Assembly: GCF_000239815.1 (NCBI RefSeq)
Contig: NZ_CAFK01000344.1
Span: 1 to 38,188, forward strand
Length of the DNA stretch: 38,188 nt
Source: Bradyrhizobium sp. STM 3843
Lineage (GTDB): Bacteria > Pseudomonadota > Alphaproteobacteria > Rhizobiales > Xanthobacteraceae
Reading direction: 5' to 3'
Part shown: positions 24,292 to 32,503 of the stretch, in pieces
Layout: the number at the start of each line of letters is the position of its first letter
Position numbering within the stretch: position 1 is the first letter of the stretch
Translations under genes and position numbers: made by a program
The notes under the pieces: generated by a model
The model's database searches: none
Told to the model about the DNA's origin: nothing
What the model saw: the letters and a program-made list of their open reading frames with translations, nothing else

Positions 24292-27200
24292 TCAGGCCTC
24301 GGCGGCAAGTGCCGTGCGAATCAGTCTGGCGAGCTCCGACTTGCGATAGGGTTTGGCGAGCAGGAGGATCCCGGACTCCAGCCGGCCGTGATGGACAATC
24401 GCGTTCTCGGTGTAGCCGGAGGTAAACAGCACCTTCTGACCTGGCCGGATGCGCTGGATTGCGGACGCGAGCTGCCGCCCGTTCATGAAGCCGGGCATGA
24501 TGATGTCGGTGAACAGGAGCTCGAACGGCGCATCCGATCGCGCGATGGCCAGCGCTTCATTCGCATTCGCAGCCTCCAGCGTGGCATAGCCCAGCGAATG
24601 CAGTTGCGCGAGTACGTAGCCGCGCACCAGACGGTCGTCCTCGACCACGAGGATCGTCTCATCGCCACCTTCGATCGGAACGGCCGAGGCCGCAGCGGAA
24701 GCCACGGCGCCGCTGCGGCCTGGCGGCAGATACATCCTGATCGTGGTGCCGTGACCTTCCTCGCTGTAGATCCTGATATGCCCGGCCGATTGCTTCACGA
24801 AACCGTAAACCATCGAAAGTCCGAGGCCGGTCCCCTTTCCGGGTCCTTTCGACGTGAAGAAGGGGTTGAAGACCTTGTCCATAATGGCCGTCGGGATGCC
24901 CGTGCCGCTGTCGCTGACGGCGATCATCGCATAACGCCCGGGCCGGACGTCGTCGTAGAGATTGGTGTAGTTTTCATCGAGATCGGCCCAGCCGGTCTCA
25001 AGGATCAACTTGCCGCCATCCGGCATCGCGTCGCGCGCGTTGAGCGCCAGATTGATGACGGCCGTGGCGAGCTGGTTGGGATCGACATGAGCGATGCAGC
25101 TCTCGTCATTGAACACCGATTCGATTTCGATCTGCTCGCCCAGCGTCGGCCGAAGCAGCTTGGCGGTGTCGATCATCAACGTATTGATGTCGATCTCGCG
25201 CGGTTGCAGCGGCTGCCGCCGCGCGAAGGCGAGCAGATGCTGGGTAAGGGCTGCACCCCGTCCCGCCGCTTCGTCGATCATTTTGGTGATCGCGGCGAGC
25301 TGCGGCTCCTTGGCGACGGCGCCGGCAAGGATCTCGATGGTGCCGGTGATGACGGTCAGGATGTTGTTGAAGTCGTGCGCAATGCCGCCGGTGAGCTGGC
25401 CGATCGCCTCCATCTTCTCGGATTGGCGAATCCGTTCCTCCGCGGCGACCTTGTCGGTGAGGTCGCGGAAGAAGCCGTTGAAGACGAAGCCGTTACGGGT
25501 CTTCAGCGCCGTGACGCTCAGCTCCGCCTTGAATTCGCGGCCGTCGCGGCGGCGGACCATGATCTCATGACGCTGGCCGCTTCCCAATCCGTCGCTTGCA
25601 CCGGTCAGCAGGACGCGCCCGAGCGCGGCCTTGAGCTCGTCGCGATCCTGCTCCACGGAGATCAGCTCGAAGACGTCCTTGCCCAGAATTTCCTCGCGCG
25701 GCCAGCCGAAGATCTTCTCCGCCTGTGAGTTCCAGTTGAGGATGCTGCCGCTATCATCGATCTGGACGAAGGCGTCGAGCGCGGTCTCGACGATATTGCG
25801 GGCCAACTGCTCACTCTCGCGCAGGGAATCCTGCGCGAGCCGGCTTTCGGTCATGTCGCGGCCGATGAAGAAGTGGCGCTGCACCGGTTCGGACCAGCTT
25901 GCGGTCCATGAGAGGGTGACGATCCGGCCGTCCTTGTGGACGTAGTGGGAGTCCGAGCTTCGTGGCCGCTGCCCGCGGCGAGAGGCGCGCATTCCCTCGC
26001 GGGCCTTCGGCAGGTCGTCGGGATGGATGAACTCGGAGCCGCTGCGGCCGATCATCTCCGCCGGAGCATAGCCGAGGATGGTTTCCGCGCTTGGGCTGAC
26101 CTGAACCAGCGTGCCTTTGCGATCGGTGATCAGGATCAGGTCTTGCGAGCTTTCGAAGATGCGGCGCCGCTCTTCGGTCTGCTGGCGCAGCGCCTGCTCG
26201 GTCTTGCGGCTCTCGGTGATGTCGCGCGCGATCATGACGGCGCCGGTGGTCTGCCCGGTCGGTGATTTGATCGGCGCGATGCTGAGCGACACCTGGATCG
26301 GCGTGCCGTCCTTGCGCACACGGATGGTTTCGTATTGCTGGATGCGCTCGTCGCGGCCGACCCGCGCCAGGATGTCCTGGGGCTCACCGGTCCGGTCGGT
26401 CGGCACGATCAGATCGGTATTGCGCCCAACGGCCTCCTCGGCCGTATAGCCGAACACGCGCTGGGCCGCCGGATTCCAGCCGGTGATGGTGCCGTCGAGC
26501 GATTTGGTGATGATCGCATCGCTGGAGGATTCGACGGCAGCGCTGTAGAGGCGCTCGCGCGCGGCGAAGTGGTCGCGGGCCGCCTCGGTCAGGTAATGCT
26601 CCTGCACCTCGCGCTCGAGCTCGGCGGTCTTTGACCTGACCTCCTCGAGCACACGGGCGAAGGCGCGCGCCAGCACGCCGGTCTCTCCGCCGGCAGCGAC
26701 GGGAATGCTCACAGGCTCGCCGCGGCCGACGCCCTCGACGGCCGCGGTCAGCTGGTGGATCGGCCGGGTCAGGGAGCGCGCCACCAGGAAGGCCAGCACG
26801 GCCGCGCACAGCATCGCGATCAGGCCGACCTCAAGAGCCGTCCTGCGGATCGTAACGGCTGGGCTCATGAAGGTGGTGTTGGGGATGGTTTCGATGACAC
26901 CCACCCATTCCTGGCCGGCCAACATCGCCGGCGCGAAGGCGATGCCCCCCGGCCGGCCCTGAGCGTCACGGACGATCTGCGCAGAAACCTGGTTCGTGCC
27001 GACGGCCGCGGCCAGCGCGGGAAAGTCGTCCTGCCATTTGGTTGACCCGCCACGTTTGGAGGCAAATTCGCGCTCCGATTCCGGATGGAAGAGATAGTCG
27101 CCACGCGCATTGACCACATAGAGCTGCGCTCCCGGTCGGGCAGCTGCCCGCAGCTGCGCAAAGATCGGACGCATGTCGACGTCGATCATGAGGATGGCGA

Positions 27201-27906
27201 AGGGCTTGCCGTCCGGTGCGAACACCGGCGTTCCGACGCAAAGCATGGGAACACCGGTTTTCGGGTCCGTCGTGTTTCCGTCCAGAATGACCGGCGAGAT
27301 GCGGATCTGCCCGGGCGCGAGGCGCAATGTCTCGGCGATATAAGGGCGGTCGCCGCGCTCGATCAGCTCGCTCTCGGGCACGATGCGGACGCTGTTGTTC
27401 GGCCCGAGCCGGTCGACGCGGACCAGTTCGCGCCGGTTGTTGTCCAGGCCGATCAGGCGGAACATGGCGTAGTTCGGCTCGGCTTCCAGCTCGGAGAAGA
27501 AGCGCATTGCCACCCGTTCGCGCCACGACTGGGCCGAGAGCCCCTCGCGCGGATCGAGCCCGCCAATCATCATGGTGCGGATCAGTGTCGCGATGCTGGG
27601 ATCGGCGCGGTAGCTCGCCAGATCGTTGCGCGCGCCACCCACATAGGATTCCAGTTCGGTGGCCATCAGCCGGGCATGCGCCTCGACCCGATCCAGCGCG
27701 CGCGGCAGCAATGCCTGCTCCAGACTGCGATAGCCCAGCCAGCCGACCGCAAACACGGCGATGGCCACCAGCAGGATCATCGCGACCGCAAGTCGGGTGG
27801 TCAGGGTCATTCGCTGCCAAGCCGCAAGGACGCCGAAGCGGTAGGGCGCTTCAGGCGCTGACAGAGTCGGCGAGCTGATTCTGGCCTCAGGAGTTCGAAA
27901 TAGCAT
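24292..27906 (-). CDS. Hybrid sensor histidine kinase: Cache, HAMP, three PAS, HisKA, HATPase, receiver
   Basis: About 1,204 residues when started at ATG 27904-27906, which overlaps the end of the upstream receiver gene by 20 bases; ATG 27813 is an alternative. Membrane segments lie near 38-58 and 358-376. The loop between them (60-345) is a double-Cache-like periplasmic sensor (VDMRPIFAQLR, LYVVNARGDYLFHPE). HAMP follows at 377-428, then PAS domains near 450-565, 580-690 and 700-820. The H-box GGIAHDFNNIL places the phosphorylated His at about 844. ATP-binding boxes are INLALNARDAM, VSDSGTGIP and GTGLGLSMVYGF. A receiver at 1083-1204 has Asp near 1134 (FTDIIMPG). The ligand is unknown. It is co-transcribed with the single-domain receiver upstream. 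Confidence 0.9.
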   Translation of the reverse strand: MLFRTPEARISSPTLSAPEAPYRFGVLAAWQRMTLTTRLAVAMILLVAIAVFAVGWLGYRSLEQALLPRALDRVEAHARLMATELESYVGGARNDLASYRADPSIATLIRTMMIGGLDPREGLSAQSWRERVAMRFFSELEAEPNYAMFRLIGLDNNRRELVRVDRLGPNNSVRIVPESELIERGDRPYIAETLRLAPGQIRISPVILDGNTTDPKTGVPMLCVGTPVFAPDGKPFAILMIDVDMRPIFAQLRAAARPGAQLYVVNARGDYLFHPESEREFASKRGGSTKWQDDFPALAAAVGTNQVSAQIVRDAQGRPGGIAFAPAMLAGQEWVGVIETIPNTTFMSPAVTIRRTALEVGLIAMLCAAVLAFLVARSLTRPIHQLTAAVEGVGRGEPVSIPVAAGGETGVLARAFARVLEEVRSKTAELEREVQEHYLTEAARDHFAARERLYSAAVESSSDAIITKSLDGTITGWNPAAQRVFGYTAEEAVGRNTDLIVPTDRTGEPQDILARVGRDERIQQYETIRVRKDGTPIQVSLSIAPIKSPTGQTTGAVMIARDITESRKTEQALRQQTEERRRIFESSQDLILITDRKGTLVQVSPSAETILGYAPAEMIGRSGSEFIHPDDLPKAREGMRASRRGQRPRSSDSHYVHKDGRIVTLSWTASWSEPVQRHFFIGRDMTESRLAQDSLRESEQLARNIVETALDAFVQIDDSGSILNWNSQAEKIFGWPREEILGKDVFELISVEQDRDELKAALGRVLLTGASDGLGSGQRHEIMVRRRDGREFKAELSVTALKTRNGFVFNGFFRDLTDKVAAEERIRQSEKMEAIGQLTGGIAHDFNNILTVITGTIEILAGAVAKEPQLAAITKMIDEAAGRGAALTQHLLAFARRQPLQPREIDINTLMIDTAKLLRPTLGEQIEIESVFNDESCIAHVDPNQLATAVINLALNARDAMPDGGKLILETGWADLDENYTNLYDDVRPGRYAMIAVSDSGTGIPTAIMDKVFNPFFTSKGPGKGTGLGLSMVYGFVKQSAGHIRIYSEEGHGTTIRMYLPPGRSGAVASAAASAVPIEGGDETILVVEDDRLVRGYVLAQLHSLGYATLEAANANEALAIARSDAPFELLFTDIIMPGFMNGRQLASAIQRIRPGQKVLFTSGYTENAIVHHGRLESGILLLAKPYRKSELARLIRTALAAEA

Positions 27907-28321
27907 CGGGACCCGGCTTTGAGTGACCAGCGGCACGGCTGGCGGAGGCAAGACCGTCGGCAACCAGGGCCAGCAGCGTCGCCGGCTTAAACGGCTTTGG
28001 CAGGGCCGAGACCGCACCGAGCTTCATGGCCATGGTAAGATAATCGGGTTCGGGAATCGAGCCTGGTGTCTGCGGCCTGCCTGAGGTCATGATGATCGGA
28101 ACATCCGGACGCTGCTTCAGGATCAGCCGCATGGTCTCCAGCCCATCCATGCCCGGCATGAAAATGTCGAGCACAAGGAGATCGAAATTCTCAGCACGAA
28201 ATTTCGAGAATGCTTTTTGGCCGTCCTGCGCGACCACGACCGCGTGTCCGGCCTGCTCCAGGACGCGACGGATCGTCAGTTGAATGACCGGATCGTCGTC
28301 CACGACCAGTATCTTTGCCAT
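27887..28321 (-). CDS. Single-domain response regulator (receiver only)
   Basis: A 144-residue protein started at ATG 28319-28321, with GGGG about nine bases upstream. It is a lone receiver: VVDDDP at 6-11, the phosphoacceptor Asp52 in LVLDIFMPGMDG, MTSGRP, and LPKPF with the conserved Lys. There is no output domain. The gene is first in a two-gene unit with the hybrid kinase, whose start overlaps its end by 20 bases. It may relay phosphate to or from the kinase, or act through protein binding; this is inference from the arrangement. Confidence 0.85.
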   Translation of the reverse strand: MAKILVVDDDPVIQLTIRRVLEQAGHAVVVAQDGQKAFSKFRAENFDLLVLDIFMPGMDGLETMRLILKQRPDVPIIMTSGRPQTPGSIPEPDYLTMAMKLGAVSALPKPFKPATLLALVADGLASASRAAGHSKPGPDAISNS

Positions 28322-28631
28322 GGCCTCAAACCCCGATTCGGCTGGCATCAACACCAACGAGCAGTTGCAAAGCTTTGCCCAATTCACGGCCGGCTGCAAG
28401 CATTTAGCCGAGCCGCGCAAAGCGATCCCCGGCTAATGGGGCCAAACCGGCAAACCATCGGTTTCACGCCGGACGGAGTTCCGGCGCGCTCTCTCGGAAG
28501 GGAGTGAGCGGTTCCGATCTGGACACGCTCAATTGTCCGATCGGAACGCGTCATGTTCGCCTAAGCCCATTAAGCGAAAAGTCACCACGATACCCGTTTG
28601 CGTGTCCCGATGACTTCGCCCGCTCCGGCCG
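28322..28631. other. Intergenic region with two hairpin-forming inverted repeats
   Basis: About 310 bases separate the GntR gene end from the receiver gene start, both on the minus strand. CGCCGGA at 28467-28473 pairs with TCCGGCG at 28480-28486. A longer element at 28511-28547 is listed separately. The promoter of the receiver/kinase unit should lie between these and 28321. I see no gene. Confidence 0.4.
28511..28547. repeat. Imperfect inverted repeat, hairpin or operator
   Basis: The arms GTTCCGATCTGGACA (28511-28525) and TGTCCGATCGGAAC (28534-28547) are complementary apart from one bulged T, around an eight-base loop. There is no T tract in either direction. It could end the GntR transcript through Rho, or be a protein-binding site upstream of the receiver/kinase unit. 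Confidence 0.45.
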
Positions 28632-29348
28632 TCATTCGGCCAGATAGGTCGGATAGGTCCTGCGGATCGCGGCGAGGTCGCCGAACGTCCCCGAAAGATG
28701 GCTGCGCAAATGCGCCTGGGCTTCGTCCGGCTTGCCGTCGGCGATCGATCTGGTGATCAGGCGATGGTGGCGCAGGATGTCCTGCACCTTGCCTGCCGAA
28801 GGCAAATGCAGGCGGCGCAGGCGATCGATGTGGCCGCTGCGGCTGCGCACGAGCAGCCAGAGATCCTGCTTGTCCGCGGCCGCGTAGAGCCGCGCATGGA
28901 AGTCGTTGTCGGACGCCATGAAGGCTTCGAGGTCGCCATTCTTGGCGAATTGTCGCTGACGTCCGATCAGCGCGTCCAGCGCCTCCGCGAGTGCAGCGCT
29001 CGGCGACTGCGCGAGCAGCCGCACGATCTCGAGCTCCAGCGCCTGTCTCAGGAAATGCGCCTGCTGGGCCGAGCTGAGGTCGATCCGGCTCACCAGCGTC
29101 GCGTGCTGCGGGAATACGTCGACCAGTCCTTCCTCGGCCAGCCGCATCAGCGCATCGCGGATCGGTGTCGAACTCAGGCCGAACTCCGCGGCCAGTGCGA
29201 CGCGCGACAGGGGCGTGCCCGGCGGCAGCGATAAGGTCGTGATCAGGCTGCGCAGCCGTTCGAACACCTGTGGGGCTGCCCGGCGACTCGGATCGAGTCG
29301 TTCGCTCGGTACTGCGGCAGGACGTGATGCGGCGATCGGAGGGGCCAT
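28632..29348 (-). CDS. GntR/FadR-family transcriptional regulator
   Basis: About 238 residues when started at ATG 29346-29348; an in-frame GTG at 29370-29372 would add eight. Neither has a strong ribosome site. The N-terminal winged helix is typical of GntR proteins: VFERLRSLITTLSLPPGTPL, LAAEFGLSSTPIRDALMRL and LAEEGLVDVFPQ. The C-terminal FCD-type helical domain (ALELEIVRLLAQ, DNDFHARLYAAADK, HHRLITRSIADGK) carries the Asp and His residues used for metal and ligand binding. Regulators of this class sense sugar acids or other carboxylates. It is divergent from the dehydratase gene, with a perfect palindrome between them, and probably represses both promoters. Confidence 0.88.
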   Translation of the reverse strand: MAPPIAASRPAAVPSERLDPSRRAAPQVFERLRSLITTLSLPPGTPLSRVALAAEFGLSSTPIRDALMRLAEEGLVDVFPQHATLVSRIDLSSAQQAHFLRQALELEIVRLLAQSPSAALAEALDALIGRQRQFAKNGDLEAFMASDNDFHARLYAAADKQDLWLLVRSRSGHIDRLRRLHLPSAGKVQDILRHHRLITRSIADGKPDEAQAHLRSHLSGTFGDLAAIRRTYPTYLAE

Positions 29349-29392
29349 GGTTTCGCTATCGTCGCAAAGCACCGGGGAGGCAGGCTTGCCAG

Positions 29393-29418
29393 AAATGCAC
29401 TAATGCATTAGTGCATTT
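29393..29418. promoter_or_regulatory. Perfect 26-bp palindrome, likely GntR operator
   Basis: The half site AAATGCACTAATG (29393-29405) is followed by its exact reverse complement (29406-29418). The core contains two overlapping inverted TGCA-N4-TGCA units. It lies 45 bases from the regulator start and 52 bases from the dehydratase start, so one bound dimer could block both promoters. It is also far richer in A+T than its surroundings. Confidence 0.75.
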
Positions 29419-29469
29419 GCAAGGGGAGCGTCAAGCAACCCCCGGCGCGCAGGGAAGGACGTCCAAAGC

Positions 29470-31209
29470 ATGAGCAGTCAACGAAAGCGCCCCGAGGAGC
29501 TGCGCAGTGCGCGCTGGTTTGCGCCCGACGATCTCCGCTCCTTCGGCCATCGCTCGCGCGTGATGCAGATGGGCTACGCCCAGGAGGAGTGGAAGGGCCG
29601 GCCTGTCATCGCGATCGTCAATACCTGGTCCGACGCGCAGCCATGCCACATGCATTTCAAGTCGCGGGTCGACGACGTCAAGCGCGGAGTCGTGATGGCC
29701 GGCGGTCTGCCGATCGAGCTGCCGGCGCTGTCGCTGTCGGAATCGCTGCTGAAGCCGACCACGATGCTCTATCGCAACATGCTGGCGATGGATGTCGAGG
29801 AGCTGTTGCGCAGCCATCCGGTCGACGGCGTCGTGCTGATGGGCGGCTGCGACAAGACCACGCCGGCGCTGCTGCTGGGCGCCACCAGCATGAACCTGCC
29901 GGCGATCTATCTGCCGGCCGGGCCGATGCTGCGCGGCAATTGGAAGGGCAAGACGCTGGGCTCCGGCTCGGACGCCTGGAAATATTGGGATGAGCGGCGG
30001 GCCGGTCGGTTGTCGGAGGCGGACTGGAACGCGATGGAGGCCGGCATCGCGCGCAGCCACGGCACCTGCATGACCATGGGCACGGCGTCCACGATGACGG
30101 CGATTGCTGAGGCGATCGGCATGACCCTGCCGGGCGCATCCTCGATCCCCGCCGCGGACGCCGAGCACATCCGCATGAGCTCGGCGTGCGGTCGCCGCAT
30201 CGTCGAGATGGTCTGGGACGATCTGACGCCGGCGAAAATCCAGACGCGGGCGGCATTCGAGAATGCGATTGCGGTGGCGATGGCGATGGGCTGCTCCACC
30301 AATGCCATCATTCACGTCATCGCCCAGGCCCGCCGTGCCGGCGCCGATATCGGGTTGGACGATTTCGAAGCGGCCAGCCGCAAGGTGCCGGTGCTGGCCA
30401 ATGTGCGGCCGAGCGGTGACACCTATCTGATGGAGGATTTCTACTACGCGGGCGGCCTGCGCGGCCTGATGAGCCGCATCGCTGAGCATCTCCATCTCGA
30501 TTGTCTCACCGTGAACGGCCGCACTGTCGGTGAGAACATCGCCGATGCCGAGGTCTACAATGACGACGTCATCCGTCCAGCGTCGAACCCGATCTACCGG
30601 GAAGGCGCGCTCGCGGTGCTGAAGGGCAATCTTGCGCCCGACGGCTGCGTCATCAAGCCGTCCGCCTGCGATCCGCGCTTTCTCAAGCATACCGGGCCGG
30701 CGCTGGTGTTCGACGACTATCCGTCGATGAAGAAGGCGATCGACGATCCCGATCTCGACGTGACCGCGGATCACGTGCTGATCCTGCGCAATGCCGGGCC
30801 CCAAGGCGGTCCGGGCATGCCGGAATGGGGCATGCTGCCGATCCCGACCAAGCTCGTGAAGCAGGGCGTGCGCGACATGGTGCGGCTGTCGGACGCCCGC
30901 ATGAGCGGCACCAGCTACGGCGCCTGCATTCTGCATGTCGCGCCGGAATCCCATGTCGGCGGTCCCCTGGCGCTGGTGAAGAATGGCGATCTCATCACGC
31001 TCGACGTTGCCGCGCGTAGCATCAATCTGGATGTGCCCGAGGAAGAGCTGGCACGCCGGCGGGCTGCATGGACACCGCCGGCGCCGCGTTTCGAGCGCGG
31101 CTATGGCTGGATGTTCGCCCGCCATATCAAGCAGGCCAATGACGGCTGCGACTTCGACTTCCTGGAAACCGGCTTCGGCGCCCCGATCGGCGAGCCGGCG
31201 ATTTATTAG
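29470..31209 (+). CDS. IlvD/Edd-family sugar-acid dehydratase (L-arabonate/D-xylonate type)
   Basis: A 579-residue protein with GGGAAGGA about nine bases before the ATG. It follows the [2Fe-2S] pentonate dehydratases closely from end to end. Cysteines fall at 59 (WSDAQPC), 127 (GGCDKTTP, with Lys129 likely carboxylated) and 200 (SHGTC), and the catalytic Ser lies in SDARMSGTSYG. ALGM-type and STNAIIH motifs are also present. The enzyme would dehydrate an aldonate to its 2-keto-3-deoxy form in the cytoplasm. Exact substrate (arabonate, xylonate or another) is not decided. The divergent GntR gene and the downstream RraA-fold aldolase-like gene suggest a catabolic operon. Confidence 0.9.
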   Translation: MSSQRKRPEELRSARWFAPDDLRSFGHRSRVMQMGYAQEEWKGRPVIAIVNTWSDAQPCHMHFKSRVDDVKRGVVMAGGLPIELPALSLSESLLKPTTMLYRNMLAMDVEELLRSHPVDGVVLMGGCDKTTPALLLGATSMNLPAIYLPAGPMLRGNWKGKTLGSGSDAWKYWDERRAGRLSEADWNAMEAGIARSHGTCMTMGTASTMTAIAEAIGMTLPGASSIPAADAEHIRMSSACGRRIVEMVWDDLTPAKIQTRAAFENAIAVAMAMGCSTNAIIHVIAQARRAGADIGLDDFEAASRKVPVLANVRPSGDTYLMEDFYYAGGLRGLMSRIAEHLHLDCLTVNGRTVGENIADAEVYNDDVIRPASNPIYREGALAVLKGNLAPDGCVIKPSACDPRFLKHTGPALVFDDYPSMKKAIDDPDLDVTADHVLILRNAGPQGGPGMPEWGMLPIPTKLVKQGVRDMVRLSDARMSGTSYGACILHVAPESHVGGPLALVKNGDLITLDVAARSINLDVPEEELARRRAAWTPPAPRFERGYGWMFARHIKQANDGCDFDFLETGFGAPIGEPAIY

Positions 31210-31215
31210 TTCAAC

Positions 31216-31260
31216 TGTCATTCCGGGGCAGGCGAAGCCCGAACCCGGAACCTCGAGATT
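31216..31260. repeat. Palindromic repeat, family 1, truncated copy
   Basis: TGTCATTCCGGGGCA, then GAACCCGGAACCTCGAGATT, matches the left half of the element at 15796-15879 with a few changes. The right arm is missing: after GAGATT the sequence becomes unrelated. It starts seven bases after the dehydratase stop codon. Confidence 0.75.
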
Positions 31261-31294
31261 TGACAACCCAATATATCACCGCGACACAGGTGCG

Positions 31295-31397
31295 CTCCCT
31301 CTCCCCTTGTGGGGGAGGGGCGGGGAGCGGGTAACCCCAAGCGACACCATTGATGTGGACCCCCACCCCCTACCCCTCCCCGCAAGGGGGAGGGGAG
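31295..31397. repeat. Long inverted repeat with poly-G/poly-C arms
   Basis: CTCCCTCTCCCC at 31295-31306 and GGGGGAGGGG at 31311-31320 pair locally, and CCCCTCCCCG with CAAGGGGGAGGGGAG near 31373-31397 mirrors them. The element therefore has both local and long-range pairing. It occupies the space between the dehydratase and the RraA-fold gene. Its right end (AGGGGAG) is the only purine-rich tract before the next ATG, 16 bases away. Confidence 0.7.
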
Positions 31398-31413
31398 AAC
31401 TGCGAGCACCCGG

Positions 31414-32133
31414 ATGACCAGACTCAGCGACAGCACCCGCAACAAACTCAAGACCGTCTCGACTGCAACCGTCGCGACCGCGCTGTTCAAGCGCGGCCTG
31501 CGCGTCCAGTGCATCCAGAACGTCCATCCCTTGAGCCCGGAGCAGCCGACCATGGTCGGCGAGGCCTTCACGCTGCGCTACATCCCGGCGCGCGAGGATC
31601 TCAACACCATCGATGTATTTCGCGATCGCAGCCATCCGCAGCGCAAGGCCGTCGAGGATTGTCCGCCGGGGGCGGTGCTGGTGATGGACAGCCGCAAGGA
31701 CGCTCGGGCAGCGTCAGCAGGAGCGATCCTGGTGAGCCGTCTGCAGCAGCGCGGCGTCGCCGGCGTCGTCACCGACGGCGGTTTTCGCGACTCCGCCGAG
31801 ATCGCCAGGCTCGGTATTCCAGCCTTCCACCAGCGGCCGAGTGCACCGACCAACCTCACGCTGCACCATGCGATCGAGATCAACGGGCCGATCGCCTGCG
31901 GCGACGCGCCGGTGTTTCCCGGCGACGTGATCCTCGGCGATGCCGACGGCGTCATCGTCATCCCCGCCCACCTGGCTGACGAGATCGCCGACGAGACCTT
32001 CGAGATGACCGCGTTCGAGGATTTCGTCGCGGAAGAGGTTGCCAGAGGCCGCTCGATCATGGGCCTCTATCCCGCGACGGACCCGCAGACGCCGACTGAT
32101 TTTGCAGAGTGGCGGAAGAAGAACGGTCGATAG
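31414..32133 (+). CDS. RraA-fold protein, likely HMG/CHA-aldolase-type lyase
   Basis: A 239-residue protein. The RraA/HMG-aldolase fold is recognised from STATVATALFKRGLR, the Gly-rich middle, VVTDGGFRDSAEI and GDVILGDADGVIVIP. In HMG/CHA aldolases the Arg and Asp of the DGxxRD motif bind substrate and metal, and both are present. That favours a lyase over the RNase E inhibitor role that gives the family its name. Following a pentonate dehydratase, it could cleave or otherwise process the 2-keto-3-deoxy product; this is inference. It is separated from the dehydratase by two repeats. Its last seven codons and stop are duplicated 213 bases downstream. Confidence 0.8.
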   Translation: MTRLSDSTRNKLKTVSTATVATALFKRGLRVQCIQNVHPLSPEQPTMVGEAFTLRYIPAREDLNTIDVFRDRSHPQRKAVEDCPPGAVLVMDSRKDARAASAGAILVSRLQQRGVAGVVTDGGFRDSAEIARLGIPAFHQRPSAPTNLTLHHAIEINGPIACGDAPVFPGDVILGDADGVIVIPAHLADEIADETFEMTAFEDFVAEEVARGRSIMGLYPATDPQTPTDFAEWRKKNGR

Positions 32134-32146
32134 CACTTACTCCACT

Positions 32147-32286
32147 GTCGTCCCGGGCAAGCGCGCCCTTGCGCGCGCAGACCCGGGACCCATAACCCCA
32201 GGGCTTTGTTGTCGCGAAGAACGCCGCTCCATCCCGCTCAATCACAGCCGATCGTGGTTATGGGTCCCCGCTTTCGCGGGGACGAC
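32147..32286. repeat. Palindromic repeat, family 2, copy A
   Basis: A 140-base element with ends GTCGTCCC and GGGGACGAC. Inner arms GGGACCCATAACC and GGTTATGGGTCCC pair, and there are local hairpins such as CCCCGCTTTCGCGGGG. It differs from copy B at about seven positions by my count. A structure this stable could stop transcription from both sides. Confidence 0.85.
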
Positions 32287-32322
32287 AGCGGTGCTGGTGC
32301 TAGCTTGAGCGCGCCTCAGCAG

Positions 32323-32346
32323 TGGCGGAAGAAGAACGGACGATAG
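32323..32346 (+). pseudogene. Duplicated 3' tail of the RraA-fold gene
   Basis: The codons for WRKKNGR and the TAG stop of the gene ending at 32133 occur again here, 213 bases later, with one silent base change (GGT to GGA). No start codon or upstream coding sequence accompanies them. This is a remnant of a tandem duplication that also copied the adjoining repeat. Confidence 0.75.
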
Positions 32347-32363
32347 CTCGCCACACGTTCCCT

Positions 32364-32503
32364 GTCGTCCCGGACAAGCGCGCTCTTGCGCGCGCAGACC
32401 CGGGACCCATAACCACAGGACTTTGTTGTCGCGAAGAACGCCGCTCCATCCCGCTCAATCACAGCCGACTGCGGTTATGGGTCCCCGCTTTCGCGGGGAC
32501 GAC
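32364..32503. repeat. Palindromic repeat, family 2, copy B
   Basis: Again exactly 140 bases from GTCGTCC to GGGGACGAC, 217 bases after copy A and about 95% identical by eye. The following AGCGGTGCTGGTG is shared with the sequence after copy A, so the duplicated unit extends beyond the palindrome on both sides. Confidence 0.85.

Noticed and set aside
24271..25728. Plus-strand open frame opposite the histidine kinase
   Set aside because: Antisense to the kinase ATPase and receiver domains; composition is Asp/Arg/Val-rich with no motif.
29431..31266. Long minus-strand open frame opposite the dehydratase
   Set aside because: It mirrors a gene with conserved cysteines and catalytic residues. It has no ribosome site or family resemblance.
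32147..32503. Paired palindromic repeats as a CRISPR array
   Set aside because: Only two copies, each 140 bases, with spacer material that is itself duplicated and no cas genes.
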